A stretch of 64,000 nucleotides of DNA. Source: Marinobacter sp. ANT_B65 (GTDB lineage Bacteria; Pseudomonadota; Gammaproteobacteria; Pseudomonadales; Oleiphilaceae). Positions 1-9,225 of this stretch are shown one piece after another. Each line of letters begins with the position of its first letter. Positions within the stretch are counted from its first letter, which is position 1. The notes under the pieces were generated by a model, which saw nothing but the letters and a program-made list of their open reading frames with translations, searched no databases and was not told where the DNA came from. A program made the position numbers and the translations under genes. Where the stretch lies: the NCBI RefSeq assembly GCF_002407605.1, contig NZ_NXGV01000001.1:1774076-1838075 (forward strand), given 5' to 3'.

Positions 1-3000
1 CTCGCTAGCGTTCATCACCGCATCACCGACCTGGCATTCTGCAGGCCAGTTTATAGTCAGTGCACTTAACGCCTCTGCCAGCTCAGGATCAAGTTGCTCA
101 AACCAACTGGGGGTGGAACCTGGATCAGTTTTTACCTGCGTCTTTAAACTCAAATCCGGCCACAACAATCCTGCAGCGGTACCGTCGTGCTTCGATGCCG
201 GCGTCCAGGCATACATAACCGGCAGGAACTGTAATAAGTTCACCGCAGCCCAGAACCTCTGCCACTGGTACCGTGCAGCTTTTTCACTGCCCTGGCGTAA
301 GTCATAGCACACCGACACCATGGCTTGGGTCAGATCGGCGGTCTTCAATAAGTTAGTACCTGCAATCAACTCCACAATCACAGCGGCTGCACCCTTGCCG
401 TCTTGCAGTTCAACCGAACCTGCCAAAGCCACTGGGCTGGGGGTAAGGTCAGCAAATGCAGCTGGAAGCCCTCCCAAACTGTCCAGTATTTTTGCCTTTA
501 CCGTTTGGTCCGCCAGCACAGCAGCTGGCTGGCACTGCAAGGCAAAGAACATGGCCTGCTGAGCCAGTGCGGCAGAATCTTGCGTGCTCAGAAAGTGCAT
601 CAGCAGCTCAAAGGTGGTTTTATTCAAATGCTCGGCGGTGTTCCCGACGTTCGCCAGTTTTGCCAACCCAGCGATAGCAGAATGGTTCTGCTCTGGTGAT
701 GTCATCCCCGTAAGCAATGGAACATCCATCGCTTTATCACCCATCATTTTATTAACGTCGTACCAGTTCAACGACCACACCACAAAGCCTGCATGCATCA
801 AGGCTTGCCGCTTGATCAGATCCTCACTGCCCTTACTAGCATGGAATTCATAACCATCCAGAAATATCGCCACAGGCCTCAACCCACTGCTTGCCGGCCA
901 AAGTACAAAGTCTGGGCGACTGGCAAACTGCACGCCTTGACTGGCACCAAAATCAACTTGCGGCTCCATTTCATAAGCCATTGCCCCAATGGTAAGCCGG
1001 CAACCATGCTTCCCGCGGATAACATCTTGAGACACCCGAACCTTCTCGCCACCAACCGATTCGTGGCCAGAAAACGCTGCCAGCGCTTCAGGGAATCTCG
1101 CTTCCAGCTCGCTATCAATCCACGGATTCGCCGCCAGAGCGCTCAATGAATGGGTATCCTGAACCCACTGATGCCCTGCATCCACAATATCTTTCAGCAT
1201 CTCCAGGGCCAGCTCTTTGCTGGTGCTTTCCATGCCGTAGGCGTTGCGATATTCGAGCAAGCAACGGTAGCAGCCATCCATAGTACCGTCGTAACAATCA
1301 CAGCCATCCATAACGTCGTAAGCCATGCGGAACACAGACTGCATGTGCTCGGCTTTGCTCAGAAGCTCATGCAGATAACCCGTACCGCCGGGCACAGAGT
1401 CGTAGAGCACAATAAAGTGCCGGCGCTCATCGGTTTCACCTACCGGCTCACTTTGATAAGCCACCCGTAGGTGATCCACTTTGCCACCAAACCGACGTTT
1501 CAAACCCAACTGCAAAGCTGCCACAAATGAGTTCACTTGCTCTTCCGTACCACCGGTAGACAGCCTGGGAAGCAGAATACGCAGGGCTTCTGATGAGAAC
1601 TGTCGATACAGGTAAAGGCAATTCTCAATGCCGATATCTTCCTTGCCATTGGCAAGCTTTTTGGGCCCCCGAGAATACCCACAGGTTTTCATGTGGTCCG
1701 CCTCCATCTTTCCAGAAGCAGCTGCACGGGTTTGTACAGAGCCGCATTCCTTACAGATGGGGAAGCCGGCTCGCTGTATGTGCTCACCCGCCACATCAAA
1801 GTACATTTCCTCCCCTTCGCGGCGGCCAAAGTTCACCTCTAGAAAGCTGGCAGAGCGGATAAACTCAAAGCCGAAGGGCCGGTCTTTGTCATCCAGAACC
1901 CAGGTGATGTCGATATCGGAGGGCTTGAAATCGATCAGCATCTGCTTGTTGAAAAATACCGGTTCGCGGTCATCGGAACGGTCATCAAGTTGCGCATCTT
2001 TAGCGTTGGTAAAGGCGTACACCTGAGTCATTTTCAACATCTTGGTGCGCGCGCTTTCATCCCCCCACTGATTAGTGTGACACCTTGGGCAGGTTTTATC
2101 GCTGAACCCTGAACCAGGCTGATCTGCAGCCGCGGAATAATGGCAGCGAGGGCAAAAACGCCAATCCTGAATATTGCGCCCTTTGGCCGTCTCTACCCGC
2201 GAAATCTTTACCTTGCGATTACCCGCGTAGAACACAGATTCCGGAGCCAGCTCTGTCAGGGCCGCCTGCGCGGGCCTTTGATACTCATACTCCCGCTTGA
2301 TAAATTCACGCTCGGCGCCATCACCACTGCCAGCCTTTTTCTCAGAGCGGAAAATGACTGAGTGTAGTGTTGCCCCCTCTTCCGGGAAGGCGTAATTCGG
2401 CAGCAGGCCTTCGTCGGTAAAGAAGTTCAGGGTTTCGCGCTTATTCAAGCGAATGCGCATGCTGCGATAACCGGCTATCTCCCGCTCAAGCTCCGTTATT
2501 TCCTCTTGAGTGTGTTCATCCAAAGGCTGCTTGCGCAGTTGGTTCAGCTGTTTCTCCAGCTCTTTAATCGTGCCCGCCATTTGCTTGCGATCAACCGCAA
2601 CCCGCCTTAACCGACCGAGCACATACAATCGCAAATGGTCGTCCTTGTGCTGCGGCCCGCCAAACAAATACTGGCGTAGCAGTTCCAGATCATCCTCGCT
2701 CAATTCTTTAGCAACGTGCCTGGCAAAACCGTCCCAAATTTCCTGCATCTCATGTTTAAGAAAGTTCAGCAGCGTATAGGGGAAGCGATCTTCCTGGGTT
2801 TTCTCAACCGCATCCAAAACCGGCTGCATGTTAGACGGTACCTGGTTGTCGCCTTTCGCCATGCGCGTCCAACAGTCCATGGCATAGGCCAACAATTGCC
2901 GCCGTAATACATGGCGAGCTTTAAGAAACACGGCCGGTGGTTCCACTGGCGTATCCAGCATTCGGCTTGGGTCTGCATAGAACACCAAATCATGGGGGCG

Positions 3001-6000
3001 GCCATTGGCTACGGTAAGCACAAAAGAGTTGCCATCTCGCCGCCCTCCACGGCCTACCCGTTGCAGATAGTTGGCCTGTGCAGGGGGTACCGAACACAAC
3101 AACACGCTGGACAGATCGCCAATATCAATACCCATTTCAAGCGTGGGCGTGGCTGAGAGCAGATTGTATTCCCAGGGTTTCGTACCGTTGATAAAACTGT
3201 TCTCTACGCGAATACGATCACTCGACGCCAACAACCCCGTGTGCTCGTGCGCAATGACCCGATGAATCTCACCCTGCCGATAAAGTGTACGATACAAAGA
3301 GTCCCGTACTGGGGCCGAATGCTCATACACCAAGTTGGGGTGCGCGGCATTCAGCAAAGGCATTCCCTGCCAGTAATCCACATCGCTGGCTGGTACATGC
3401 ATGGGCCGATACCCCGGGCATTCCACCGCCTGAACATCCACGGTAATGGTGAGCTGCTCTGGGTTCAGCACCCATAGTGTTACCCCACGCTCATTTATCT
3501 CCTGCTTCAGCAAGCCAGAAACGCATAGCCCGTCCAGCGCCGCTACAAGCACATGCTCAAGCTGCTTTCGATCCACCAAGGCATCGGGGTTCAGGCACGC
3601 CAGCCAGCGCTCGTACCAAGATTGCGAGGTGCCGGCATTCACTAACGGCTCATACCCTTCGCCCTTTCCCATTGCCGGGTACTTAGGCCTGGCAGAAGCC
3701 GGGCCTAAGGGCGGTGTATAACCCAATTTCATCAACAGAAACGCTTTACCAGATTGGTTGCGATAGGACTGAAAACTCTCAAGGCCAACGGCACCCAGAT
3801 ACACAAGGTGCTGCACAAGCCCTGTCATAAACTTCTGGGCGGTTTGTTCATCAATACGGTAACCCAGAGTGTTATCCACCGTTTGGGACCAGGCTGTAGC
3901 GGTGCTGGTTACCGTCTGCATAGGCCAGCCCAAGGCGGCAACGCCCAACCGGTTCAGGGAGCGCCCAACCTGTGAACGCCAACCAAGATCTTCCAGCAAC
4001 TGCCACAACATGCGCTCGCGAATCTGTTTAAGCAGCGGCTTAGGCTCTTTTACCTCACCAGACTGCTCAAAATACTCAAAAGCGCCTTGGTAGCGCTTGT
4101 CTGGCGGCATGAATTCCCGAAGATAAGACGTTAATGGCAACTGCCCCTGGTGACCATCGTGATTAAGCCACCAGGCTTCAAACAACTCCGGCAGCTTCAA
4201 TAGCGGAACCGGCCCTGGCTGGCCCTCCAATAATTGAGTCAATGCCATACGCACGTTGTTTTGCCAAGTACGAGCACCAAAAAAACCAGCCCGGTGAGTC
4301 GCATCTTGCACTGAGTCGCTGAATGTAAGCAGCTTGCGGTCATCATTGTCACGGCTACTGAATAACTGATGAATAGCCACAGCGCTCAAACTCGCCGCTC
4401 GAGCACCGAACACCACCAGTGCCGATTTCGCGGAACAGTATGGGCAGTTATGTTCATGTACCACACGGTTCACATTGCCTTTGCGAACCTCTTTTAGAAG
4501 ATGCGGTTTACTCACCCGCACCAGTGCCTCATTGCCAGCCTGGCAGCCTTTGCAGTCGCCGCTATAGTCCACTCCCGCTGTTTTGCCACAGTCCCGGCAC
4601 ACCCGGAAATGCTGAAGCATTACCCCACCTATGGATTGTGCCTGGCCTTCCTGCCAAGGCAGCAACAGCGTTGTCTCTTCGTGGTTGCCAAAAAATGCGG
4701 GGTAAATCTGCGAAAGGTCTGCTTCTATAACTTGATCAGTGGGGTGGCCCTGCTCCATCCGTGTCAACCAAGCCGTTCCGTGGCATTCCCGGCATTGCAC
4801 TAACGGTAAGCGAACTTGCTTTTGATCTTTCGGCGGCTGATCATCACCAAATGACAACAAAGGCGACTGGCGCGGGCGATCATCAATAGCTTCAAAACCC
4901 TGACCAGCCGGTAAACCCGCTTTTGGCTCACGAAGCGTTCCAACAATCCGCCGCAACTCCCGAGACCATAACTGCAATCGCAACTGCACAAACGGTTGCG
5001 TAGTTTCAGCGCGGGCATGGGACATCAACGCCAGCAAAGCAATCAGCGCCTGCTCGGGTTGCCTCTGAAACTGTTTGGGAATTTGCGCCGCCAAACGAGC
5101 GACCAAAGAACGAAATGTGGGCGTGCCCTTACCCTGACTCACTTGCCTCAACAAGTTCGCCAGCTGCCCGTGTTGCTTCAACTCGCTACCCAACGCAATG
5201 CGGCCTGCCATATCCGCCAGGTTTTCACTCGGTGCTTTGCTGAAATACAACTCGTAAGCGGTCTGTAAATACGCCTCCAAGCTCTTACCCAGCGCAGCAC
5301 TTAATTCCTCTGGCCCAATCTCCGGGTTCAAACCCAAATAGGCCATGTTATCCAGAAAGTCTAAATCGCTTTTACGTTGTTCTAAAATGACCGAATTGGT
5401 ACGAAAGGCGCTGGAAAAAATATCCGAGGCATAATCCAACAACCCCCGAATACTGGCATCCCCGCCCAAGGTAGCCGACGTACCCACGCAAATAAGCTGC
5501 TCCGCCGCCATATCAAATCTGGCCCGCAAACGCCGGATCAACAGCGACAAATCGGTGCCCTGAGCCCCATCAAAGGTGTGCAGTTCGTCTACGATCAGAT
5601 AACGCAGGGTATCTGGCCCGTTGTTCGCCCACAATTTTTGGTCTTGCGGGCGCATCAACAAATAATCGAGCATTTTATAGTTGGTGAGCAGTACATCCGG
5701 CGGGTTTGCCCGCAGGGTATCCTTATCTGTAATTACCTGTTCCGGCCCCATGGCCTTGCTGCCATGACCATCACCACCCACAAACAACCCAACCCGCAGC
5801 CCTTTAAGGGCAGGCTGGCCATGAATAATCTGGGCAAAACGCTTGGCCTGATCCGTCGCCAATGCGTTCATCGGGTATATCACAATCGCCTTGATGCCCT
5901 GCGCCTTCTCGCGCTGGCAATGATCCAGAACAGGATACAAAAAGCACTCGGTTTTACCCGAGCCGGTACCCGTAGCGACCAAGGTGTTGGCCGCCTGTTT

Positions 6001-6273
6001 TTCAGATGCTAACCGTTGCCATGCTTCTTGCTGATGCGCATAGGGGGGATATTCGGTTGAAAAACCATTGAAGAAATCCCGGCCCGCAGTGCCCTCCATA
6101 AACGGCAGCCCTACCGACACATAAGGGCCTTTAATAAAGGCCTCGCCGTCTTGCTGCTCTTCTACTAACCGGTGAAACTCACCTTTGAAAGGCGCGGTTT
6201 CGGTTTCGTAACCGGTGACAATAAACTCGCGCAGGGCGGCTGAGACTTCGCTGGCTAGTAGGCCGGGGATCAT
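1..6273 (-). CDS. Giant YprA-family DEAD/DEAH helicase with DUF1998/MZB region (partial, C-terminus off the left edge)
   Basis: Reading from the ATG at 6273 the frame is open to base 1, giving 2091 residues without a stop. Helicase motifs are clear: Walker A TGTGSGKT near residue 105, DELH Walker B near 228, LEMGIDIGDL near 1050 and motif VI RVGRGGRR near 1070. Two CxxC pairs follow (CPRCH and CPRCHTNQ), then the zinc cluster typical of DUF1998/MZB proteins (CDCYDGTMDGCYRC, near residue 1665). After it, near residue 1795, RPDFVLWP...AIFLDGYEFH looks like a PD-(D/E)XK/Vsr-type nuclease core; that call is inference. The start overlaps the stop of the upstream HExxH gene as ATGA, so the two are probably translationally coupled. 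YprA-family helicases are central to DISARM, Dpd and Druantia; the size and fused layout are most like DruE of type III Druantia, but no DruH-like partner is recognisable here. Confidence 0.85.
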   Translation of the reverse strand, partial: MIPGLLASEVSAALREFIVTGYETETAPFKGEFHRLVEEQQDGEAFIKGPYVSVGLPFMEGTAGRDFFNGFSTEYPPYAHQQEAWQRLASEKQAANTLVATGTGSGKTECFLYPVLDHCQREKAQGIKAIVIYPMNALATDQAKRFAQIIHGQPALKGLRVGLFVGGDGHGSKAMGPEQVITDKDTLRANPPDVLLTNYKMLDYLLMRPQDQKLWANNGPDTLRYLIVDELHTFDGAQGTDLSLLIRRLRARFDMAAEQLICVGTSATLGGDASIRGLLDYASDIFSSAFRTNSVILEQRKSDLDFLDNMAYLGLNPEIGPEELSAALGKSLEAYLQTAYELYFSKAPSENLADMAGRIALGSELKQHGQLANLLRQVSQGKGTPTFRSLVARLAAQIPKQFQRQPEQALIALLALMSHARAETTQPFVQLRLQLWSRELRRIVGTLREPKAGLPAGQGFEAIDDRPRQSPLLSFGDDQPPKDQKQVRLPLVQCRECHGTAWLTRMEQGHPTDQVIEADLSQIYPAFFGNHEETTLLLPWQEGQAQSIGGVMLQHFRVCRDCGKTAGVDYSGDCKGCQAGNEALVRVSKPHLLKEVRKGNVNRVVHEHNCPYCSAKSALVVFGARAASLSAVAIHQLFSSRDNDDRKLLTFSDSVQDATHRAGFFGARTWQNNVRMALTQLLEGQPGPVPLLKLPELFEAWWLNHDGHQGQLPLTSYLREFMPPDKRYQGAFEYFEQSGEVKEPKPLLKQIRERMLWQLLEDLGWRSQVGRSLNRLGVAALGWPMQTVTSTATAWSQTVDNTLGYRIDEQTAQKFMTGLVQHLVYLGAVGLESFQSYRNQSGKAFLLMKLGYTPPLGPASARPKYPAMGKGEGYEPLVNAGTSQSWYERWLACLNPDALVDRKQLEHVLVAALDGLCVSGLLKQEINERGVTLWVLNPEQLTITVDVQAVECPGYRPMHVPASDVDYWQGMPLLNAAHPNLVYEHSAPVRDSLYRTLYRQGEIHRVIAHEHTGLLASSDRIRVENSFINGTKPWEYNLLSATPTLEMGIDIGDLSSVLLCSVPPAQANYLQRVGRGGRRDGNSFVLTVANGRPHDLVFYADPSRMLDTPVEPPAVFLKARHVLRRQLLAYAMDCWTRMAKGDNQVPSNMQPVLDAVEKTQEDRFPYTLLNFLKHEMQEIWDGFARHVAKELSEDDLELLRQYLFGGPQHKDDHLRLYVLGRLRRVAVDRKQMAGTIKELEKQLNQLRKQPLDEHTQEEITELEREIAGYRSMRIRLNKRETLNFFTDEGLLPNYAFPEEGATLHSVIFRSEKKAGSGDGAEREFIKREYEYQRPAQAALTELAPESVFYAGNRKVKISRVETAKGRNIQDWRFCPRCHYSAAADQPGSGFSDKTCPRCHTNQWGDESARTKMLKMTQVYAFTNAKDAQLDDRSDDREPVFFNKQMLIDFKPSDIDITWVLDDKDRPFGFEFIRSASFLEVNFGRREGEEMYFDVAGEHIQRAGFPICKECGSVQTRAAASGKMEADHMKTCGYSRGPKKLANGKEDIGIENCLYLYRQFSSEALRILLPRLSTGGTEEQVNSFVAALQLGLKRRFGGKVDHLRVAYQSEPVGETDERRHFIVLYDSVPGGTGYLHELLSKAEHMQSVFRMAYDVMDGCDCYDGTMDGCYRCLLEYRNAYGMESTSKELALEMLKDIVDAGHQWVQDTHSLSALAANPWIDSELEARFPEALAAFSGHESVGGEKVRVSQDVIRGKHGCRLTIGAMAYEMEPQVDFGASQGVQFASRPDFVLWPASSGLRPVAIFLDGYEFHASKGSEDLIKRQALMHAGFVVWSLNWYDVNKMMGDKAMDVPLLTGMTSPEQNHSAIAGLAKLANVGNTAEHLNKTTFELLMHFLSTQDSAALAQQAMFFALQCQPAAVLADQTVKAKILDSLGGLPAAFADLTPSPVALAGSVELQDGKGAAAVIVELIAGTNLLKTADLTQAMVSVCYDLRQGSEKAARYQWQRFWAAVNLLQFLPVMYAWTPASKHDGTAAGLLWPDLSLKTQVKTDPGSTPSWFEQLDPELAEALSALTINWPAECQVGDAVMNASE

Positions 6274-7334
6274 GTTTTCTCACCATAGAGCTGAGTGTAA
6301 AAGTCTGAACACTCAACGGTCTCTAAGTATTTGAACGCTAAATCTGAATCACCATAGAGAACCAGAAGATTTCCGTACATCATAGAAAGGGCCTCGCACA
6401 CAAACCGTTTCGCATAGGAAAAGTCAGGGAAATAGCCGAGCATAATGGCTATATCTTCCGCAGGACTAACGTCCCTCAAGCTATACTTTCGACCATCATA
6501 CTCTGGCACTGCCACATCGTATTTTGAAAGTATTCTAGACACGGGTTCACCTAACACGTCACATGACAAAATCATCACCAAAAAGCCTTGATAATCAATC
6601 GGCAAATTCCCATAGGCTCGGTAATATGAAAGCACAACCTCATGGAGTCTCGCCTCCACCTCATTAAGAGAGAGATGATAAAACGTTTTTTCTGATTTCA
6701 GCGCAGGCTGGTTGAGAAACTTTCTGATATTTTCTTTGAATTCATATCCGAGTAGATCGACTTGCCTATTAGGAAATATTCTGTGTTGAAGCAGGTGAAT
6801 ATGTTCATGGGATATTACTGCATCCAACGATATCTGTGCTTTTTTGATAGATTTAGGCTTTACAACAATTTCGCTCTTCTGCTGTGTAATGGGAGAGAAA
6901 AATCCCAGCGCATCTTTACCTGTAACTGGCATTCTGTAAAGATGAATAGCTGTTTTTCCTAGCACGAAAAAAATAAATAGTAGAAAAAATGGAGAGATAA
7001 AAAACAACAGGAATAAAGTCCCAATTTTTTGTACTAATTTAAGATTTTTGAAGGTCGAAAAAAAGTCTTGTATCGGAGCCTTAATACCTTTTTTTGCATT
7101 CTTAACTATTTCAAGCATTGCTTTTAAGTTTTGATCTCTTATCTTACTGGAATCATCCTTAAAAACTCGAAACAATCGGGAGAGTGAGTAGTACTTATCT
7201 CCAATTCCAGATAAATAAATTATATCGAACGAGTATTTCAAAGCTCTAGTCGTTAACGGCTTTGGTGGGCAATCACCAAAATCCTTTAACAGCTGTATTT
7301 GGGAGCATGTTGGATATTTCTTGTAAATTTGCAT
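6270..7334 (-). CDS. Membrane-anchored putative zinc metalloprotease (HExxH)
   Basis: No family is recognised. A strongly hydrophobic stretch (about residues 101-132 from the ATG chosen here) predicts one or two membrane segments. It is followed by SHEHIHLLQH, a HExxH zinc-binding motif near residue 176. About 50 residues later NEVEA could supply the third zinc ligand, as in gluzincins (inference). The frame also allows a TTG start at 7364 (364 aa), but the ATG at 7334 has a GGGGA ribosome binding site, so it is preferred (354 aa). The gene lies 47 nt behind zorE (17 nt with the TTG start) and its stop overlaps the start of the giant helicase as ATGA. It therefore sits in the Zorya transcription unit and is coupled to the helicase. 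It is AT-rich compared with its neighbours. Confidence 0.7.
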   Translation of the reverse strand: MQIYKKYPTCSQIQLLKDFGDCPPKPLTTRALKYSFDIIYLSGIGDKYYSLSRLFRVFKDDSSKIRDQNLKAMLEIVKNAKKGIKAPIQDFFSTFKNLKLVQKIGTLFLLFFISPFFLLFIFFVLGKTAIHLYRMPVTGKDALGFFSPITQQKSEIVVKPKSIKKAQISLDAVISHEHIHLLQHRIFPNRQVDLLGYEFKENIRKFLNQPALKSEKTFYHLSLNEVEARLHEVVLSYYRAYGNLPIDYQGFLVMILSCDVLGEPVSRILSKYDVAVPEYDGRKYSLRDVSPAEDIAIMLGYFPDFSYAKRFVCEALSMMYGNLLVLYGDSDLAFKYLETVECSDFYTQLYGEKT

Positions 7335-7381
7335 AATTCCCCATAGCTGCTGAAAATAATTCAAATTTTAGTAAGCTAACT

Positions 7382-8509
7382 CTATTTTCTATCCCTGAAT
7401 TCACGCAGAGCCTCCTCAAGTGTAATAGCCTTCCAAGCCATCGACTCTAGACTGCGTTTATCATCAGGATTACTCACAACGGCAAACTTCGCAGTGGGCC
7501 AGGCAATCTCCGATTCAGCAACAACTGCACCGCTGGCGCCAGTTACCTCATAACCAATTTCGGGTTTTGCGCTACCTTGTTTTTGATACAGCCTGAGCAA
7601 ACCCTCAAAGGCAGAATCCACTAGCTCAAACAAATTGTCCCAACTCGTGGTGCTACCGATAATGTACTGAGCTTTGCGAAACTGCTGAATCGTCGCCATG
7701 TCTCGCCGCTTGATGTACATATGATCATGCAAGGGCTGCTTTCGATGGCAATCGGCGCAAAGCGCTTGAAGGTTTGCGGTGTCGTTATGCCTTTTATTTC
7801 CATCTATGTGATGCGTATGGAGCAGCGCTTTAGCTTGTTTTAAATCGACGTTGCAGCTTTCACAAACGAAATTTTTGCTTTCCCTGAACTGTGCCGAAAC
7901 CTCTTTCCAGTTCTCGGCATAACCGCCCTTGTCTTCTATGAACGATTTCGGCAGATAGCGGAAAAGGGAGCTGTAATGAGCAAAGAAATTTTTCAAGTCA
8001 AAATTGGAAAGAATCTCCCCTTTGCGCGCAGGAGTCGAAACATACCCCTGATAATTCAGATGCTTCAGACAATTAATACACACTCTCAAGCGAGCACTAC
8101 CCTCAACTGAACTGAACGTTTTCTTCGAATGACCGAAGACCTCGAAGTCTCCGGATGTATTAACCACGGCTCGATATCTTTGAAAGCGATTACGCTGCCT
8201 CATCTGCTCCAGGGTTTGGCAATCTGCCACATGCACTTTTTTGCCATCGAGGCCGCTCTCCAACACCTGATCGATGTTCTGCCCCTGGTCAGGAATATAG
8301 AGAACAATTTGAGCGCCATTACTGCTTAGTAACCCGCCCATAGTCTCTACGTCTTTCAGCTCAATTTCAGCGCCGCCCCCCCGGTTGATTATCTCAATAA
8401 AATCCGGCAACGGATCCGTTAAGGCGACATTCAGCTTATAAGGGCGTTCCGCAGCCCCCATTTTTTGAATTTGACTCCTTAATTGCTCAATGGGGAAATG
8501 CAGCTTCAT
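7382..8509 (-). CDS. zorE: ZorE, HNH endonuclease of type II Zorya
   Basis: The 375-aa protein carries an HNH nuclease domain: CxxC at residues 216-219, HHIDG at 233-237, N-rich linker, then CADCH at 251-255. An additional Cys pair (CINC, about 144-147) lies earlier. In type II Zorya, ZorE is the single effector that replaces ZorC and ZorD and is thought to nick invading DNA once the ZorAB motor is triggered (established for the family). The start overlaps the zorB stop by ATGA, which fits the ZorA-ZorB-ZorE order. The N-terminal 140 residues have no motif I can name. Confidence 0.87.
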   Translation of the reverse strand: MKLHFPIEQLRSQIQKMGAAERPYKLNVALTDPLPDFIEIINRGGGAEIELKDVETMGGLLSSNGAQIVLYIPDQGQNIDQVLESGLDGKKVHVADCQTLEQMRQRNRFQRYRAVVNTSGDFEVFGHSKKTFSSVEGSARLRVCINCLKHLNYQGYVSTPARKGEILSNFDLKNFFAHYSSLFRYLPKSFIEDKGGYAENWKEVSAQFRESKNFVCESCNVDLKQAKALLHTHHIDGNKRHNDTANLQALCADCHRKQPLHDHMYIKRRDMATIQQFRKAQYIIGSTTSWDNLFELVDSAFEGLLRLYQKQGSAKPEIGYEVTGASGAVVAESEIAWPTAKFAVVSNPDDKRSLESMAWKAITLEEALREFRDRK

Positions 8510-9213
8510 CCATCAATCTCCAGTATCTGCTTGATGCGAATATCTGCATTTGAAATCACACGAAAGGTGACCCGACGGCTCTTATTAAAGTCCTCCTCAC
8601 CATCAGCACCAATGATGGGCTTAGCGGAGGAAAAACCGACTGCCGCAACATGCGATTTAATCCAGTTCTGGTAGGGTTGAATGTCATCCAGCCTGTAGAT
8701 ATATTCAAGAACACTTCGGGTTCTACCCTGCGACAACTGCATATTGAGAAAGTATGCATCCGTGGGGCTAGTGGAACGATTCCAGATGCTGCTAGTGTGC
8801 CCTTCTATACGCACCTCATTGATAGAATCCTGGAACCCACTGAGAACGCCCATATAACGGGGAAAAAAGTTGCCTAGCAGCGCTCGATAGTCTTCGCTCA
8901 GCTCAATATCCCCGCGCCGGAACAGAACGTCTGGAGACTTAAAGGTAAATGTAAGAGTGTCCTTATCGATTTCGGCATTCCAGCGCGGTAAATCCTCGGC
9001 AAACTCTTCCACTAGGGCGTTATAAATATCGACCTGAGTTTCCTGGTAGGCGACGGCTACCTCCTTAATGCGATCTCGCTCAAGCAGTGCGTCGCGCATC
9101 AAAGCAATCGCTATAAACAGGAAAACCACCATCAAACCAGCCATCAGATCTGACACGGAGAGCCAGTGATTTTCTTCCTGTTCGGACGCCCTTGGTTTTA
9201 AAAAGTGAGCCAT
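8506..9213 (-). CDS. zorB: ZorB, MotB/OmpA-like stator subunit of Zorya
   Basis: The 235-aa protein has a short cytosolic N-terminus, one membrane helix (about residues 20-38) preceded by SVSDLM with Asp22 in the place of the proton-carrying Asp of MotB, and a C-terminal OmpA/peptidoglycan-binding domain (RIEGHTSS near 118, QLSQGRTRSVLEYI near 142). ZorB pairs with ZorA in a proton-driven inner-membrane motor anchored to peptidoglycan. It starts 12 nt after zorA and overlaps zorE by 4 nt. The ribosome binding site GGGAATATT precedes the ATG. Confidence 0.92.
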   Translation of the reverse strand: MAHFLKPRASEQEENHWLSVSDLMAGLMVVFLFIAIALMRDALLERDRIKEVAVAYQETQVDIYNALVEEFAEDLPRWNAEIDKDTLTFTFKSPDVLFRRGDIELSEDYRALLGNFFPRYMGVLSGFQDSINEVRIEGHTSSIWNRSTSPTDAYFLNMQLSQGRTRSVLEYIYRLDDIQPYQNWIKSHVAAVGFSSAKPIIGADGEEDFNKSRRVTFRVISNADIRIKQILEIDG

Positions 9214-9225
9214 AATATTCCCTTA

